A stretch of DNA of 64,000 bases from assembly GCF_004135285.1 (NCBI RefSeq), contig NZ_CP035494.1, positions 2,108,001 to 2,172,000 of the forward strand. Direction: 5' to 3'. The position numbers and the translations under genes were made by a program. Position 1 is the first letter of the stretch; every line of letters starts with the position of its first letter. This stretch comes from Microbacterium protaetiae (GTDB taxonomy: Bacteria > Actinomycetota > Actinomycetes > Actinomycetales > Microbacteriaceae). The notes beneath the pieces were generated by a model, which was not told the origin of the DNA, searched no databases, and was given only the letters and a program-made list of their open reading frames with translations. This document shows, piece after piece, positions 18,792 through 26,993 of the stretch.

Positions 18792-19699
18792 GCACTATCC
18801 TCGAAGCCGCCGACGATTCGGCCACGGCCACCCTTCTGACAAGCCCGCGCGGCCCACGGTCGAAGCCGTCCACGCCCGGCAAGCGCATCGGCCGGATCAT
18901 CGGCTATGTCGCGATGATCGTCGTGGCCGTCGCCCTGCTGGTCCCCTTCTTCTGGATGATCTCCAGCTCGCTGAAGACCTCGAACGACGTCTTCTCGGTG
19001 CCGGTGCGCTGGCTGCCGGAGACGTTCGTGTGGAGCAACTATGTCGACATCTGGACCCAGACCAACCTGCTGACCTGGATCCGCAACACGCTGGTGCTGG
19101 CGGTCGTGGTCACGTTCCTGCAGGTGCTGACCGGATCGTTCGCTGCCTACGGTTTCGCCCGCATACGATTCCGCGGCCGCGACATCCTCTTCCTCATCTA
19201 CATCGGGACTATCGCGGTGCCGTGGCAGTCGTACATGATCCCGCAGTTCATCCTGATGAGCAATCTGAAGCTGTCCAACACGCTGTGGTCGATCATTCTG
19301 CTGCAGGCCTTCGGCGCGTTCGGCGTGTTCCTCATGAAGCAGTTCTACGAGACCGTACCCGAGGAGCTCAGCGAGGCCGCGCGCATCGACGGGCTCAGCG
19401 AGTACGGCATCTGGCGGCGCATCATGGTGCCGCTGTCGGTGCCGGCGATAGCGAGCCTCACGCTGCTCTCCTTCGTGAACACGTGGAACGACTACCTCGG
19501 CCCGCTCATCTATCTGCGCAACCCGAACCTGTGGACGATGCAGCTGGGTCTGCAGAGCCTGGTCAGCAACACCCAGGATCAGAACTTCGCGCTGATGTTC
19601 ACCGGCATGACCATGTCGGTCGTACCCATCGCCATCGTCTTCCTGCTCGGGCAGAAGTACTTCGTCGAAGGCATCGCCACCAGCGGGATGAAGGGCTGA
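18788..19699 (+). CDS. sugar ABC transporter permease (MalG type)
   Basis: A 303-residue permease, second subunit of the importer, with helices starting at IIGYVAMIVVAVALLVPFFW. The EAA loop is ELSEAARIDGLSEYGIWRRIMVPL. The ATG overlaps the stop of the first permease (ATGA), so the two subunits are translationally coupled. It is followed after three bases by the YesL-like gene. Confidence 0.93.
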   Translation: MSTILEAADDSATATLLTSPRGPRSKPSTPGKRIGRIIGYVAMIVVAVALLVPFFWMISSSLKTSNDVFSVPVRWLPETFVWSNYVDIWTQTNLLTWIRNTLVLAVVVTFLQVLTGSFAAYGFARIRFRGRDILFLIYIGTIAVPWQSYMIPQFILMSNLKLSNTLWSIILLQAFGAFGVFLMKQFYETVPEELSEAARIDGLSEYGIWRRIMVPLSVPAIASLTLLSFVNTWNDYLGPLIYLRNPNLWTMQLGLQSLVSNTQDQNFALMFTGMTMSVVPIAIVFLLGQKYFVEGIATSGMKG

Positions 19700-19702
19700 C
19701 CC

Positions 19703-20386
19703 ATGAAGCGCATCTCGCACGACGCTCTCTCGACCACGATCGGGGCCGTCTATCTCGGCCTCATGACCAACCTGCTGCTCGCGGTGGCCTGTGCGCCGAT
19801 GCTGCTGCTGATGATCACGACCGACCCGGTGCGCTCCTGGCCGCTGCTGGCCGTGGCCGTTCCGCTGTGCGGTCCGGCCGTGGTCGCCGCTTTCGCGGCT
19901 TTCGCCGATCATCGCGCCGGCGGCGTGACGGTGGTGCGCACCTTCGTGCGGGCGTGGCTGCGGGCCTGGCGTCGCCCCGTCGTGCTCGGCGTCGCCGCCA
20001 CCGCGCTCGTGGTCGTCGCGCTCGTAGACGTGAAGGCGGTCTCGACCGCGTCGTTCGGCATCGTCGTGGCACCGGTGCTGCTCGTGTTCGTGGTGCTCGC
20101 GGCGACCGTCGCCCTGCTGGGGTTCGCCGCCTTCGCCGACGCCCCAGGGGCACCGCTGCGGCGGGTGGTGAAGGCAGCCCTGTACTTCGGGGTGCGGCGC
20201 TGGTATCTGACGCTCGTCTCACTGGCGGTGCTGGGCACCCAGTTCGCCGTGTTCACCAGCATGCCCGCCATCGGGATCGGCCTCACTGCCGCGCCCGCCC
20301 TGTACCTCGCGTGGGCGAACTGCCGGTTCAGCCTGAGCGCTGTGCTCACCCATGACGAGGTCCCGGCCGTCGTGCCGGGGTCATGA
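19703..20386 (+). CDS. YesL/DUF624 family membrane protein
   Basis: A 227-residue protein with about five hydrophobic segments (e.g. LGLMTNLLLAVACAPMLLLM, ALVVVALVDV, GIVVAPVLLVFVVLA). This size and topology, and a position straight after two sugar ABC permeases, are typical of the DUF624/YesL family. The function is unknown; members accompany uronate/rhamnogalacturonan importers. It starts three bases after the upstream permease stop. Confidence 0.8.
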   Translation: MKRISHDALSTTIGAVYLGLMTNLLLAVACAPMLLLMITTDPVRSWPLLAVAVPLCGPAVVAAFAAFADHRAGGVTVVRTFVRAWLRAWRRPVVLGVAATALVVVALVDVKAVSTASFGIVVAPVLLVFVVLAATVALLGFAAFADAPGAPLRRVVKAALYFGVRRWYLTLVSLAVLGTQFAVFTSMPAIGIGLTAAPALYLAWANCRFSLSAVLTHDEVPAVVPGS

Positions 20387-20399
20387 AGAAAGAAGATCG

Positions 20400-21581
20400 A
20401 TGAGTTCCCCTTCCTCCGCAGACACCCGTACCGACGCCCTCTTCGCGCAGGCTTCGGATGTCGCCCTGGACACCGTGCGTCGCAACATCTCTGCGTTCGG
20501 CGCGCTGTACCCCGCTGACACCACGGCCCACGGGCGGTACCCGCTTCGCCCCACGCACGGCGCCTTCGCCGAGGGCGGCAACTACGGGTGGACGACGAGC
20601 TTCTGGCCGGGCATGCAGTGGCTCGCCTGGGAGCGTGGCGGGGATGACGTGTTCCGCGATGCCGCACTCGGGCACGCCCGCGACTTCGACCGGCGACTGC
20701 GCCGGGGCGAAGACCTCGACACGCACGACATCGGCTTCCTCTACACGCTCGCCTCGGTCGCGCCCTGGCGACTGCTCGGCGATGAGAAGGCCCGCGAGAC
20801 CGCCATCGCCGCCGCCGACCAGCTCATGACGCGGTTCCTCGAGCCCGCCGGCATCATTCAGGCATGGGGCGATCTCGCCGACCCGCACCAGCGCGGGCGC
20901 ACGATCATCGACAGCCTCATGAACATGCCGTTGCTCATGTGGGCGTACGAGCAGACGGGGCAGGAGCGGTTCGTCGACGCCGTGCGGCGACACACCGAGC
21001 AGCTGCGCGTGCACATCATGCGCGACGACGATTCGACGTTCCACACCTTTTACTGGGACCCGGTCACCGGTGAGCCGCTGCGTGGTGCGACCGAGCAGGG
21101 TGCGCACGATGACTCTTGCTGGGCCCGGGGCCAGGCCTGGGGAGTGTACGGATTCGCGATGGGATACCGCTTCACCGGCGACGAACGGATGCTGGATACC
21201 GCACACCGCTGTGCCCGTTATTTCCTCGCGCACCTGCCGGCCGACGCCATTCCGTACTGGGACCTGGTCTACGGCGACGACAGCGATGCGCCCCGCGACA
21301 GCTCGGCCGGTGCCATCGCCGCCGCGGGACTGCTCGAACTCGCTCGCGTCGATCCCGACCACGCGCGCGCGCAGCACGCCGCCGCCGAGGCGCGGCGCCT
21401 TCTCGCAGCGCTCGTGACAGACTGCGCGCCGGCGCCCGAGACCGCTGACACGCTGCTGCTGCACGGTGTCTACGACCTGCCCAAGGGCAACGGTGTCGAC
21501 GAGGGCAACCTCTGGGGCGATTACTTCTACCTCGAGGCGCTCACCCGCGTCACCGACCCTGACTGGACGCCGTACTGGTGA
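20400..21581 (+). CDS. GH88 unsaturated glucuronyl hydrolase
   Basis: A 393-residue glycoside hydrolase family 88 protein with an (alpha/alpha)6 barrel. It shows GNYGWTTSFWPGMQWLAWE, FLYTLASVAPW, DSLMNMPLLMWA, HDDSCWARGQAWGVYGFA and DSSAGAIAAAGLLEL, covering the region of the two catalytic aspartates. It hydrates and splits the 4,5-unsaturated uronic acid produced by a lyase, giving 4-deoxy-5-keto uronate. The ATG at 20400 follows AAAGAAGATCG. There is no signal peptide, so it is cytosolic and acts after import. This links the lyase to KduI and KduD. Confidence 0.92.
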   Translation: MSSPSSADTRTDALFAQASDVALDTVRRNISAFGALYPADTTAHGRYPLRPTHGAFAEGGNYGWTTSFWPGMQWLAWERGGDDVFRDAALGHARDFDRRLRRGEDLDTHDIGFLYTLASVAPWRLLGDEKARETAIAAADQLMTRFLEPAGIIQAWGDLADPHQRGRTIIDSLMNMPLLMWAYEQTGQERFVDAVRRHTEQLRVHIMRDDDSTFHTFYWDPVTGEPLRGATEQGAHDDSCWARGQAWGVYGFAMGYRFTGDERMLDTAHRCARYFLAHLPADAIPYWDLVYGDDSDAPRDSSAGAIAAAGLLELARVDPDHARAQHAAAEARRLLAALVTDCAPAPETADTLLLHGVYDLPKGNGVDEGNLWGDYFYLEALTRVTDPDWTPYW

Positions 21582-21591
21582 GGGGGATCGT

Positions 21592-22455
21592 ATGCGTCTG
21601 GTGACCTATCGCGGCTCCTCCGACTCCCGCATCGGCGTCGTTCTTGCGGGCGATCGCGTTCTCGACGTGCGCGCGGGTGCGCTGGAGGACATCGTGGGGG
21701 ATGCCGCATCCCTGGCATCCGTGCGCGAGGCAGCCGAGGCATCATCCCCCGCTTCCGGCCTGCCACGGATCGATGAACTCGACCTGCTGCCGCCGGTGCG
21801 CCCCGGAAAGCTGCTGTGCATCGGCTACAACTACCGCGGGCACGTACCCGACGGCGAGGACCCGACGGCGAACGATCCCGCGTACCCGGACGTGTTCGTC
21901 AAGACCGCGAACGTGCTCATCGGGCCGAACGACCCGGTGCAGCTGCCGCAGGTCGAGGCCGACGTGGACTATGAGGGCGAAATAGCGCTTGTCATCGGGC
22001 GACGGGCGAAGAACGTCCCCGTGTCCACGGCGCTCGACCACGTCGCCGGCTACACGCTGTTCGACGACGTCACCGCCCGCGACTGGCAGCGTCACGGCTC
22101 ACAGTTCACGCTCGGCAAGTCGTTCGACACGTTCGGGCCGCTCGGGCCCTGGCTCGTGACGGCCGACGAGATCCCCGATCCGCAGAGCCTTGTCGTCGAG
22201 GTCGAGCGCGCCGGCGTGGTCACCGCCCGCCAGTCGACTGCGACCATGATCTTTCCGATGGCGTTCCTCGTGCATCACCTCAGTCAGGTGATGACCCTCG
22301 AACCGGGCGACGTCATCTCCACCGGCACGCCGCAGAAGCTGCCCGATGCTGCGGCGACCCATCGGTCGCTGGCCGACGGCGACGTCGTCGCCGTGCGCGT
22401 CGCCGGCATCGGCGAGCTGACCACCCGATTCACCACCATCACGGAGGACGCATGA
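21592..22455 (+). CDS. fumarylacetoacetate hydrolase (FAH) family protein
   Basis: A 287-residue FAH-superfamily enzyme. It has LCIGYNYRGHVPDGE, the metal-binding DVDYEGEIALVIGRRAK (two acidic residues), and the closing VLHHLSQ-type segment followed by EPGDVISTGTPQKLPDA. Such enzymes split or decarboxylate 2-keto acids with Mg2+. In this operon it could act on a 2-keto-3-deoxy acid from uronate breakdown. Its role is inferred from position between GH88 and kduD. The ATG follows GAGGGGGATCGT and the stop overlaps kduD. Confidence 0.88.
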   Translation: MRLVTYRGSSDSRIGVVLAGDRVLDVRAGALEDIVGDAASLASVREAAEASSPASGLPRIDELDLLPPVRPGKLLCIGYNYRGHVPDGEDPTANDPAYPDVFVKTANVLIGPNDPVQLPQVEADVDYEGEIALVIGRRAKNVPVSTALDHVAGYTLFDDVTARDWQRHGSQFTLGKSFDTFGPLGPWLVTADEIPDPQSLVVEVERAGVVTARQSTATMIFPMAFLVHHLSQVMTLEPGDVISTGTPQKLPDAAATHRSLADGDVVAVRVAGIGELTTRFTTITEDA

Positions 22456-23216
22456 TCCTGGACGCATTCCGCCTCGACGGAAAGGTCGCGCTGGTCACCG
22501 GCTCCAGCCGAGGTCTCGGCCAGGGAGCCGCCGTCGCGCTCGCCGAGGCCGGCGCCGACGTCGCGTTGCTCGACCGCGGCGACGCGAGCGAGACCGCGGC
22601 ACGCGTCACCGCACTCGGGCGCCGCGTCGTGCGCGTGCAGCGCGACTTCACCGAGGCGACGCCCGAACAGCTGCACAGCGCCGTCGACGAGATCGCCGAC
22701 GCGCTCGGGCAGGTCGACATCCTCATCAACAACGCGGGCACGATCCGTCGCACGCCTGCCGTCGACTACGCGACCGCGGACTGGAACGACGTGCTGCGGG
22801 TCAACCTCGACGCGGTGTTCCATCTCTCACAGGCGGTCGGCCGCGGGATGATCGAGCGCGGCTGGGGACGCATCATCAGCATCGCATCGATGATGTCGTT
22901 CCAAGGCGGTGTCTTCGTGCCGGCCTACACCGCGTCCAAGCACGCGGTCGCCGGTCTCACCAAGGCGCTGGCCAATGAGTGGGCAGCGTCGGGAGTGACC
23001 GTCAACGCCATCGCCCCCGGATACATGGCCACCGACAACACCGCTGCGTTGCGAGCCGACGCCGCGCGTGCGGCATCCATCTCCGCCCGCATCCCCGCCG
23101 GACGCTGGGGGACCCCCGACGACCTGCAGGGAGCATTCGTGTTCCTGGCCTCGGATGCCGCAGCGTACGTCACCGGCACGGTGCTGCCGGTCGACGGCGG
23201 CTGGCTCGTGCGGTGA
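22452..23216 (+). CDS. kduD: 2-dehydro-3-deoxy-D-gluconate 5-dehydrogenase-like SDR
   Basis: A 254-residue classical short-chain dehydrogenase with TGSSRGLGQGAA (cofactor), INNAG, catalytic Ser in SIASMMS, and YTASK. The N-terminus FRLDGKVALVTG and VTVNAIAPGYMATDNTAALR are KduD-like. It would reduce 2,5-diketo-3-deoxygluconate to 2-keto-3-deoxygluconate. The start overlaps the FAH gene stop (ATGA). It is followed by kduI, the enzyme of the preceding step, which strengthens the assignment. Confidence 0.88.
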   Translation: MILDAFRLDGKVALVTGSSRGLGQGAAVALAEAGADVALLDRGDASETAARVTALGRRVVRVQRDFTEATPEQLHSAVDEIADALGQVDILINNAGTIRRTPAVDYATADWNDVLRVNLDAVFHLSQAVGRGMIERGWGRIISIASMMSFQGGVFVPAYTASKHAVAGLTKALANEWAASGVTVNAIAPGYMATDNTAALRADAARAASISARIPAGRWGTPDDLQGAFVFLASDAAAYVTGTVLPVDGGWLVR

Positions 23217-23257
23217 TGAGCGGCCAGAACAGCTTTCGAGAAGACAGGAGAGAACGC

Positions 23258-24088
23258 ATGGAACAGCGCTACGCGACCAACCCCGCCCAGATCCCGGGAA
23301 TGACGACCGAGGATCTGCGCGAGGCCTACCTCATTCCCGCAGTCTTCGTGCCGGGTGAGGTCTCACTCACCTACACGCACCACGACCGCATCGTGCTCGG
23401 CGGCGCCGTGCCCGCCGGCAATGAGCTGCCGCTGCCTGCGGTCCCCGAGATCCGCAGCGAATACTTCCTCGAGCACCGCGAGCTGGGTGTCATCAACGTC
23501 GGTGGCACCGGCACGGTCACCGCCGACGGGCAGACGCACACGCTCGTGAACGGCGCGTGCCTGTACCTCGGGCGCGGCGTGCGCGATGTGGTGTTCGCGG
23601 ATGCCGCGGGTGAGACCGGCGCGCAGTTCTACCTGTTCTCGGCTCCGGCGCACACGACGTACCCGACCAGGCTCGTGAACCCCGGCGAGGGCACCGTGCG
23701 CGAACTCGGTGACCAGCTCACGAGCAACCGACGCACGCTGAACCAGTACATCCACGAGAACGGCATCCGCTCGTGCCAGATAGTGATGGGCGTGACCACG
23801 CTGCACCCCGGCTCGATGTGGAACACGATGCCCGCGCACACGCACGACCGCCGCACCGAGTGCTACCTGTACTTCGACGTGCCTGACGACGCCCGCGTCG
23901 TGCACCTGCTCGGCGAGCGCGACCAGACCCGCCACCTCATCGTCGCCGACCGCCAGGCGATCATCTCGCCGAGCTGGTCGCTGCACTCGGGTGTCGGCAC
24001 GGCGGCGTACTCGTTCGTGTGGGCGATGGCCGGTGAGAACCAGGCCTTCGACGACATGGATGCCGCTGCCATCACCGACCTGAAGTGA
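23258..24088 (+). CDS. kduI: 5-keto-4-deoxyuronate isomerase
   Basis: A 276-residue cupin of normal KduI length, starting MEQRYATNPAQIPGMTTEDL. The zinc site is seen in NTMPAHTHDRRTECYLYFD, and the C-terminal WSLHSGVGTAAYSFVWAMAGEN is highly typical. It converts 5-keto-4-deoxyuronate to 2,5-diketo-3-deoxygluconate. The ATG has AGACAGGAGAGAACGC upstream. It is the last gene of the uronate operon. A divergent fragment of a second kduI lies at 26781-26990. Confidence 0.95.
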   Translation: MEQRYATNPAQIPGMTTEDLREAYLIPAVFVPGEVSLTYTHHDRIVLGGAVPAGNELPLPAVPEIRSEYFLEHRELGVINVGGTGTVTADGQTHTLVNGACLYLGRGVRDVVFADAAGETGAQFYLFSAPAHTTYPTRLVNPGEGTVRELGDQLTSNRRTLNQYIHENGIRSCQIVMGVTTLHPGSMWNTMPAHTHDRRTECYLYFDVPDDARVVHLLGERDQTRHLIVADRQAIISPSWSLHSGVGTAAYSFVWAMAGENQAFDDMDAAAITDLK

Positions 24089-24146
24089 CGGCACCGTTCT
24101 GCCGGCCGTCGGCGAGATCAGAGCGCGTGCGGTCGAGGAGCGCAGG

Positions 24147-25049
24147 TCACGAGGCGCTGCGAAAGTAGTGCCCTGCCGCGAGGTCGGCGATCAGTCCCGG
24201 ATGCGTGGGCGTCCACCCCAGCTGCTGTTGGGTGATCGCGCTGGAGGCGGGGATGTCCAGTGCGAAGATCGAGCCCAGCCAGCCGAAGTGCTCGGCGGCC
24301 TGTTCGGGGGCCACAGAGGCGATGGGCAGGTCGAGTCCCCGCCCGATGGTCTCGGCGATCTCGCGCGTGGGGACGCCTTGATCGGCGACGGCGTGCACCG
24401 CACTGCCGGCGGGAGCCTTCTCGAGCGCGAGCCGGACAAGCTGCGCGGCGTCGAGTCGGTGCACGGCGGGCCAGCGGTTGCTGCCGTCGCCGATGTAGGC
24501 GCTCACGCCCTTCTCGCGCGCGATTCGGACCAGCTGCGCGACGAAGCCGTGGTCATTCTCGCCGTGCACGCTGGTCGAGAAGCGCAGTGCGACCGCGTGC
24601 ACACCGTTCTCGACGTGGGCGAAGGCGAGTTCTTCGCCTCCACCGCGGGGCCCGTCGGCGCCCATTGCGGGGAGTCTGTCGTTCTCGTTCGCCACGCGCC
24701 CCGGCGTGATGCCGCCCGCACCTGACGCGAACAGGAACGGGCGGTCTGAGCCCTCGAGTGCCTCGACGAACGTTGCGATGACTGCACGTTCCGAGCGGCC
24801 GGAAGCGGCGAAGTCGCTGAAGTCGTGTCTGAACGCCAAGTGGATGACGGCGTCGGCATGAGCAGCTCCCTCGCGCAGGCTGTCAAGGTCATCGATGCTG
24901 CCGGGGTGCGATGTGGCTCCGGCTGCTTCGATGAGCGCGGCGGATGCCTGTGAGCGGGCGAGTCCCACGACGTGATGTCCGGCGTCGATGAGTTCGGGAA
25001 CGACGGCAGAGCCGATCCATCCGGATGCCCCGGTGACGAATACGCGCAT
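24147..25049 (-). CDS. NAD-dependent epimerase/SDR family protein
   Basis: A 300-residue extended SDR with the cofactor motif VTGASGWIGSAVVPEL at the N-terminus and downstream YIGDGSNRWPAVHRLDAAQLVRLALE. It is like the atypical SDRs often annotated as NAD-binding epimerases or nucleoside-diphosphate-sugar reductases. The usual YxxxK is not evident, which suggests an atypical subgroup. The ATG at 25049 follows GGAGGAGATCATC. It is divergent from a TetR regulator with twin operators between, so it is probably that regulator's target. Substrate unknown. Confidence 0.85.
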   Translation of the reverse strand: MRVFVTGASGWIGSAVVPELIDAGHHVVGLARSQASAALIEAAGATSHPGSIDDLDSLREGAAHADAVIHLAFRHDFSDFAASGRSERAVIATFVEALEGSDRPFLFASGAGGITPGRVANENDRLPAMGADGPRGGGEELAFAHVENGVHAVALRFSTSVHGENDHGFVAQLVRIAREKGVSAYIGDGSNRWPAVHRLDAAQLVRLALEKAPAGSAVHAVADQGVPTREIAETIGRGLDLPIASVAPEQAAEHFGWLGSIFALDIPASSAITQQQLGWTPTHPGLIADLAAGHYFRSAS

Positions 25050-25084
25050 GATGATGATCTCCTCCGTATCGCGGTGACGGACGT

Positions 25085-25136
25085 TGATGTCAGTCCCTGT
25101 CATCACCATAGCACCTGATGTCAGTTGCTGTCATCA
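25085..25136. promoter_or_regulatory. twin TetR operators
   Basis: TGATGTCAG-N3-CTGTCATCA occurs at 25085-25105 and again at 25116-25136; only the three central bases differ. Each is a near-palindrome. The copies are 31 bp apart, three helical turns, between the divergent SDR gene and tetR. Confidence 0.85.
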
Positions 25137-25150
25137 ACTAGACTGTCCGC

Positions 25151-25705
25151 ATGGGGCGATGGGAGCCGGATGCACAGGGCCGTCTTCGAGAGGCGGCGCT
25201 GGAGCTATACGCCGAGCAGGGCTTCGATGCGACGACGGTGGCCGACATCGCGGCGCGGGCAGGCGTGACCGAGCGCACGTTCTTTCGTCACTTCGCAGAC
25301 AAGCGCGAGGTTCTGTTCGACGGCTCGCATGAGTTGGAGCACATCGTCGCCGATGTCGTCGCCTCGGCACCGACCTCGGCGACGCCGATGGTGGCCGTCA
25401 GCGCGGCGATGGTGCAGGCGGGCATCGCGCTGCAGCAGCGTCGCGAATTCGCCACGAAACGTGCCGCGGTGATCGCCGCGAACGGCAGCCTCATGGAGCG
25501 AGAGCTGCTCAAACTCGCTGCGCTTGCCGCCGCGACCGCGCAGGCGTTGCGTGGTCGCGGGGTGCCCGAGCCTGTCGCGGTGCTCGCGGGTGAGGTCGGG
25601 GTCATCGCGTTCAAAGTCGCATTCGCCCGATGGATAGCAGACCGCGGCGAGCTGCCCGCGTACGTCACCCAGGCACTGGATCAGCTGCGGGAACTGTCCG
25701 CCTGA
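25151..25705 (+). CDS. TetR-family transcriptional regulator
   Basis: A 184-residue TetR protein. The helix-turn-helix is TVADIAARAGVTERTFFRHFADKREVL-like at residues ~27-52, and the C-terminal ligand domain is unclassified. A TAGACT box at 25139-25144 lies six bases before the ATG, so the transcript is probably leaderless. The twin operators overlap this promoter, giving autoregulation. The last 25 bases overlap the 3' end of galE on the other strand. Confidence 0.92.
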   Translation: MGRWEPDAQGRLREAALELYAEQGFDATTVADIAARAGVTERTFFRHFADKREVLFDGSHELEHIVADVVASAPTSATPMVAVSAAMVQAGIALQQRREFATKRAAVIAANGSLMERELLKLAALAAATAQALRGRGVPEPVAVLAGEVGVIAFKVAFARWIADRGELPAYVTQALDQLRELSA

Positions 25706-26685
25706 GCGTGCCCGGCGGCGCGGCGGGCCTCCCAGCCCGAGCGCACCATCTCGTCGACCGAGTACCTGTTCGCCCAGTCGAGGTCGCGCGCGGCCAGTTC
25801 GCCGGTGGCCACGATCCGGTCGGGGTCGCCGGGTCGGCGCGGCGAGATCTCGGGCGTGAAGTCGATGCCGGTCACGCGGGCCATGGCGTCCATGATCTCG
25901 CGCACACTCAGGCCGTTCTGCGAGCCGAGGTTGTAGGCCGGCTCGATCGGCTGCGCACCTGCCAGCCGCTGCGCGGCCACCACGTGTGCGGCGGCGATGT
26001 CGGCCACGTGCACGTAGTCGCGCACGTTCGTGCCGTCTTCGGTCGCATAGTCGTCGCCGAAGATCTTCGGGGTCTTGCCGGCCAGCAGCGCCTCGAACAC
26101 GAGCGGGAAGAGGTTGTGTGGGCTTGTGTCGTACACGGCCGCATCGCCCGAGCCCACGACGTTGAAGTAGCGCAGCGAGGTGTGGCGGAGGGGATGCTCC
26201 GACCCGGCGGTCGCCACACCCTGGTCGGCGATCAGCCACTCGCCGATGAGCTTGGACTGCCCGTACGGCGAGGTCGGGTGCTTTTCGGTGTCTTCCACGA
26301 CGAGGTCGACATGCGGGGTGCCGTACACGGCCGCCGACGATGAGAACACGAGGTTGGTCACGCCCGCGGCATCCATCGCCTCCAGTACCACCCGCGTGCC
26401 TTCGACGTTCTGCGCGTAGGTGTGCAGCGGGCGCTGCACCGAGACCCCGGCGTACTTGAAGCCGGCGACATGGATGACGCCCTCAACGTGGTGCTCGCGC
26501 AGCGTGCGCTCGACCAGCTCACGATCGAGGATCGTGCCGCGAACGAACGGCACGCCGGCGGGGACGAATCCCTCGTGCCCGCTGCTCAGATCGTCGATGA
26601 CGACCGGCTCGAGTCCTGCGGCGCCCAGCGCCCGGACGATGTGGGCGCCGATGTAGCCGGCGCCGCCGGTCACGAGCCAGGTCAT
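25681..26685 (-). CDS. galE: UDP-glucose 4-epimerase
   Basis: A 334-residue extended SDR with GGAGYIGAH, the catalytic SSSAAVYG and YGQSK, and a normal C-terminal half (RYFNVVGSG, RDYVHVADIAAAH, PRRPGDPDRIVA). It interconverts UDP-galactose and UDP-glucose and completes the Leloir pathway with galK/galT 16 kb away. A GAGGAG ribosome binding site overlaps the TGA of a short upstream coding remnant, suggesting it was once the second gene of an operon. Confidence 0.95.
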   Translation of the reverse strand: MTWLVTGGAGYIGAHIVRALGAAGLEPVVIDDLSSGHEGFVPAGVPFVRGTILDRELVERTLREHHVEGVIHVAGFKYAGVSVQRPLHTYAQNVEGTRVVLEAMDAAGVTNLVFSSSAAVYGTPHVDLVVEDTEKHPTSPYGQSKLIGEWLIADQGVATAGSEHPLRHTSLRYFNVVGSGDAAVYDTSPHNLFPLVFEALLAGKTPKIFGDDYATEDGTNVRDYVHVADIAAAHVVAAQRLAGAQPIEPAYNLGSQNGLSVREIMDAMARVTGIDFTPEISPRRPGDPDRIVATGELAARDLDWANRYSVDEMVRSGWEARRAAGHAQADSSRS

Positions 26686-26686
26686 G

Positions 26687-26776
26687 TCACTCCTCTGCGG
26701 GTCCGAGCAGCCAGGCCTGCGCGAAGCGCGCGCGGTCGGTGAGCGGCTGCTCGAGTTCGATCACGGTCACTACATT
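26687..26776 (-). pseudogene. C-terminal remnant of an unidentified gene upstream of galE
   Basis: Read on the minus strand, about 28 codons with strong G/C third positions end at a TGA (26689-26687), with galE starting two bases further on. They encode VVTVIELEQPLTDRARF and a tail ending AWLLGPAEE. No start codon or upstream domain is left: the frame is cut where kduI-like sequence of the other strand begins (about 26781). I cannot identify the parent gene. Confidence 0.45.
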
Positions 26777-26780
26777 CTGC

Positions 26781-26993
26781 CCGCACCTGCTCGGTGATCG
26801 CGACGAGACCCGTCATCTCATCGTGGCTGACCGGCAGCTCGTCATCGCACCGCGCTGGTCGTTGCACTCGGGGGTGGGAACCACGGCATACTCGTTCGTA
26901 TGGGCGATGGCGGGAGAGAATCAATCCTTCGACACTGGGGACGCGACACCGATCGCCGATCTGAGGCGCCGGGTCCCGTGCTGCTGGCGGTAG
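26781..26993 (+). pseudogene. kduI: kduI C-terminal remnant
   Basis: About 60 residues (LLGDRDETRHLIVADRQ, then WSLHSGVGTTAYSFVWAMAG) align without gaps to the last 60 residues of the intact KduI at 23258-24088. By my count about 46 are identical. The N-terminal three quarters and the zinc motif are missing, and the original stop has been lost, so the frame runs on to 26993 into the kdgK start. At this divergence it is an old paralogue or a foreign copy, not a recent duplicate. Confidence 0.85.
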
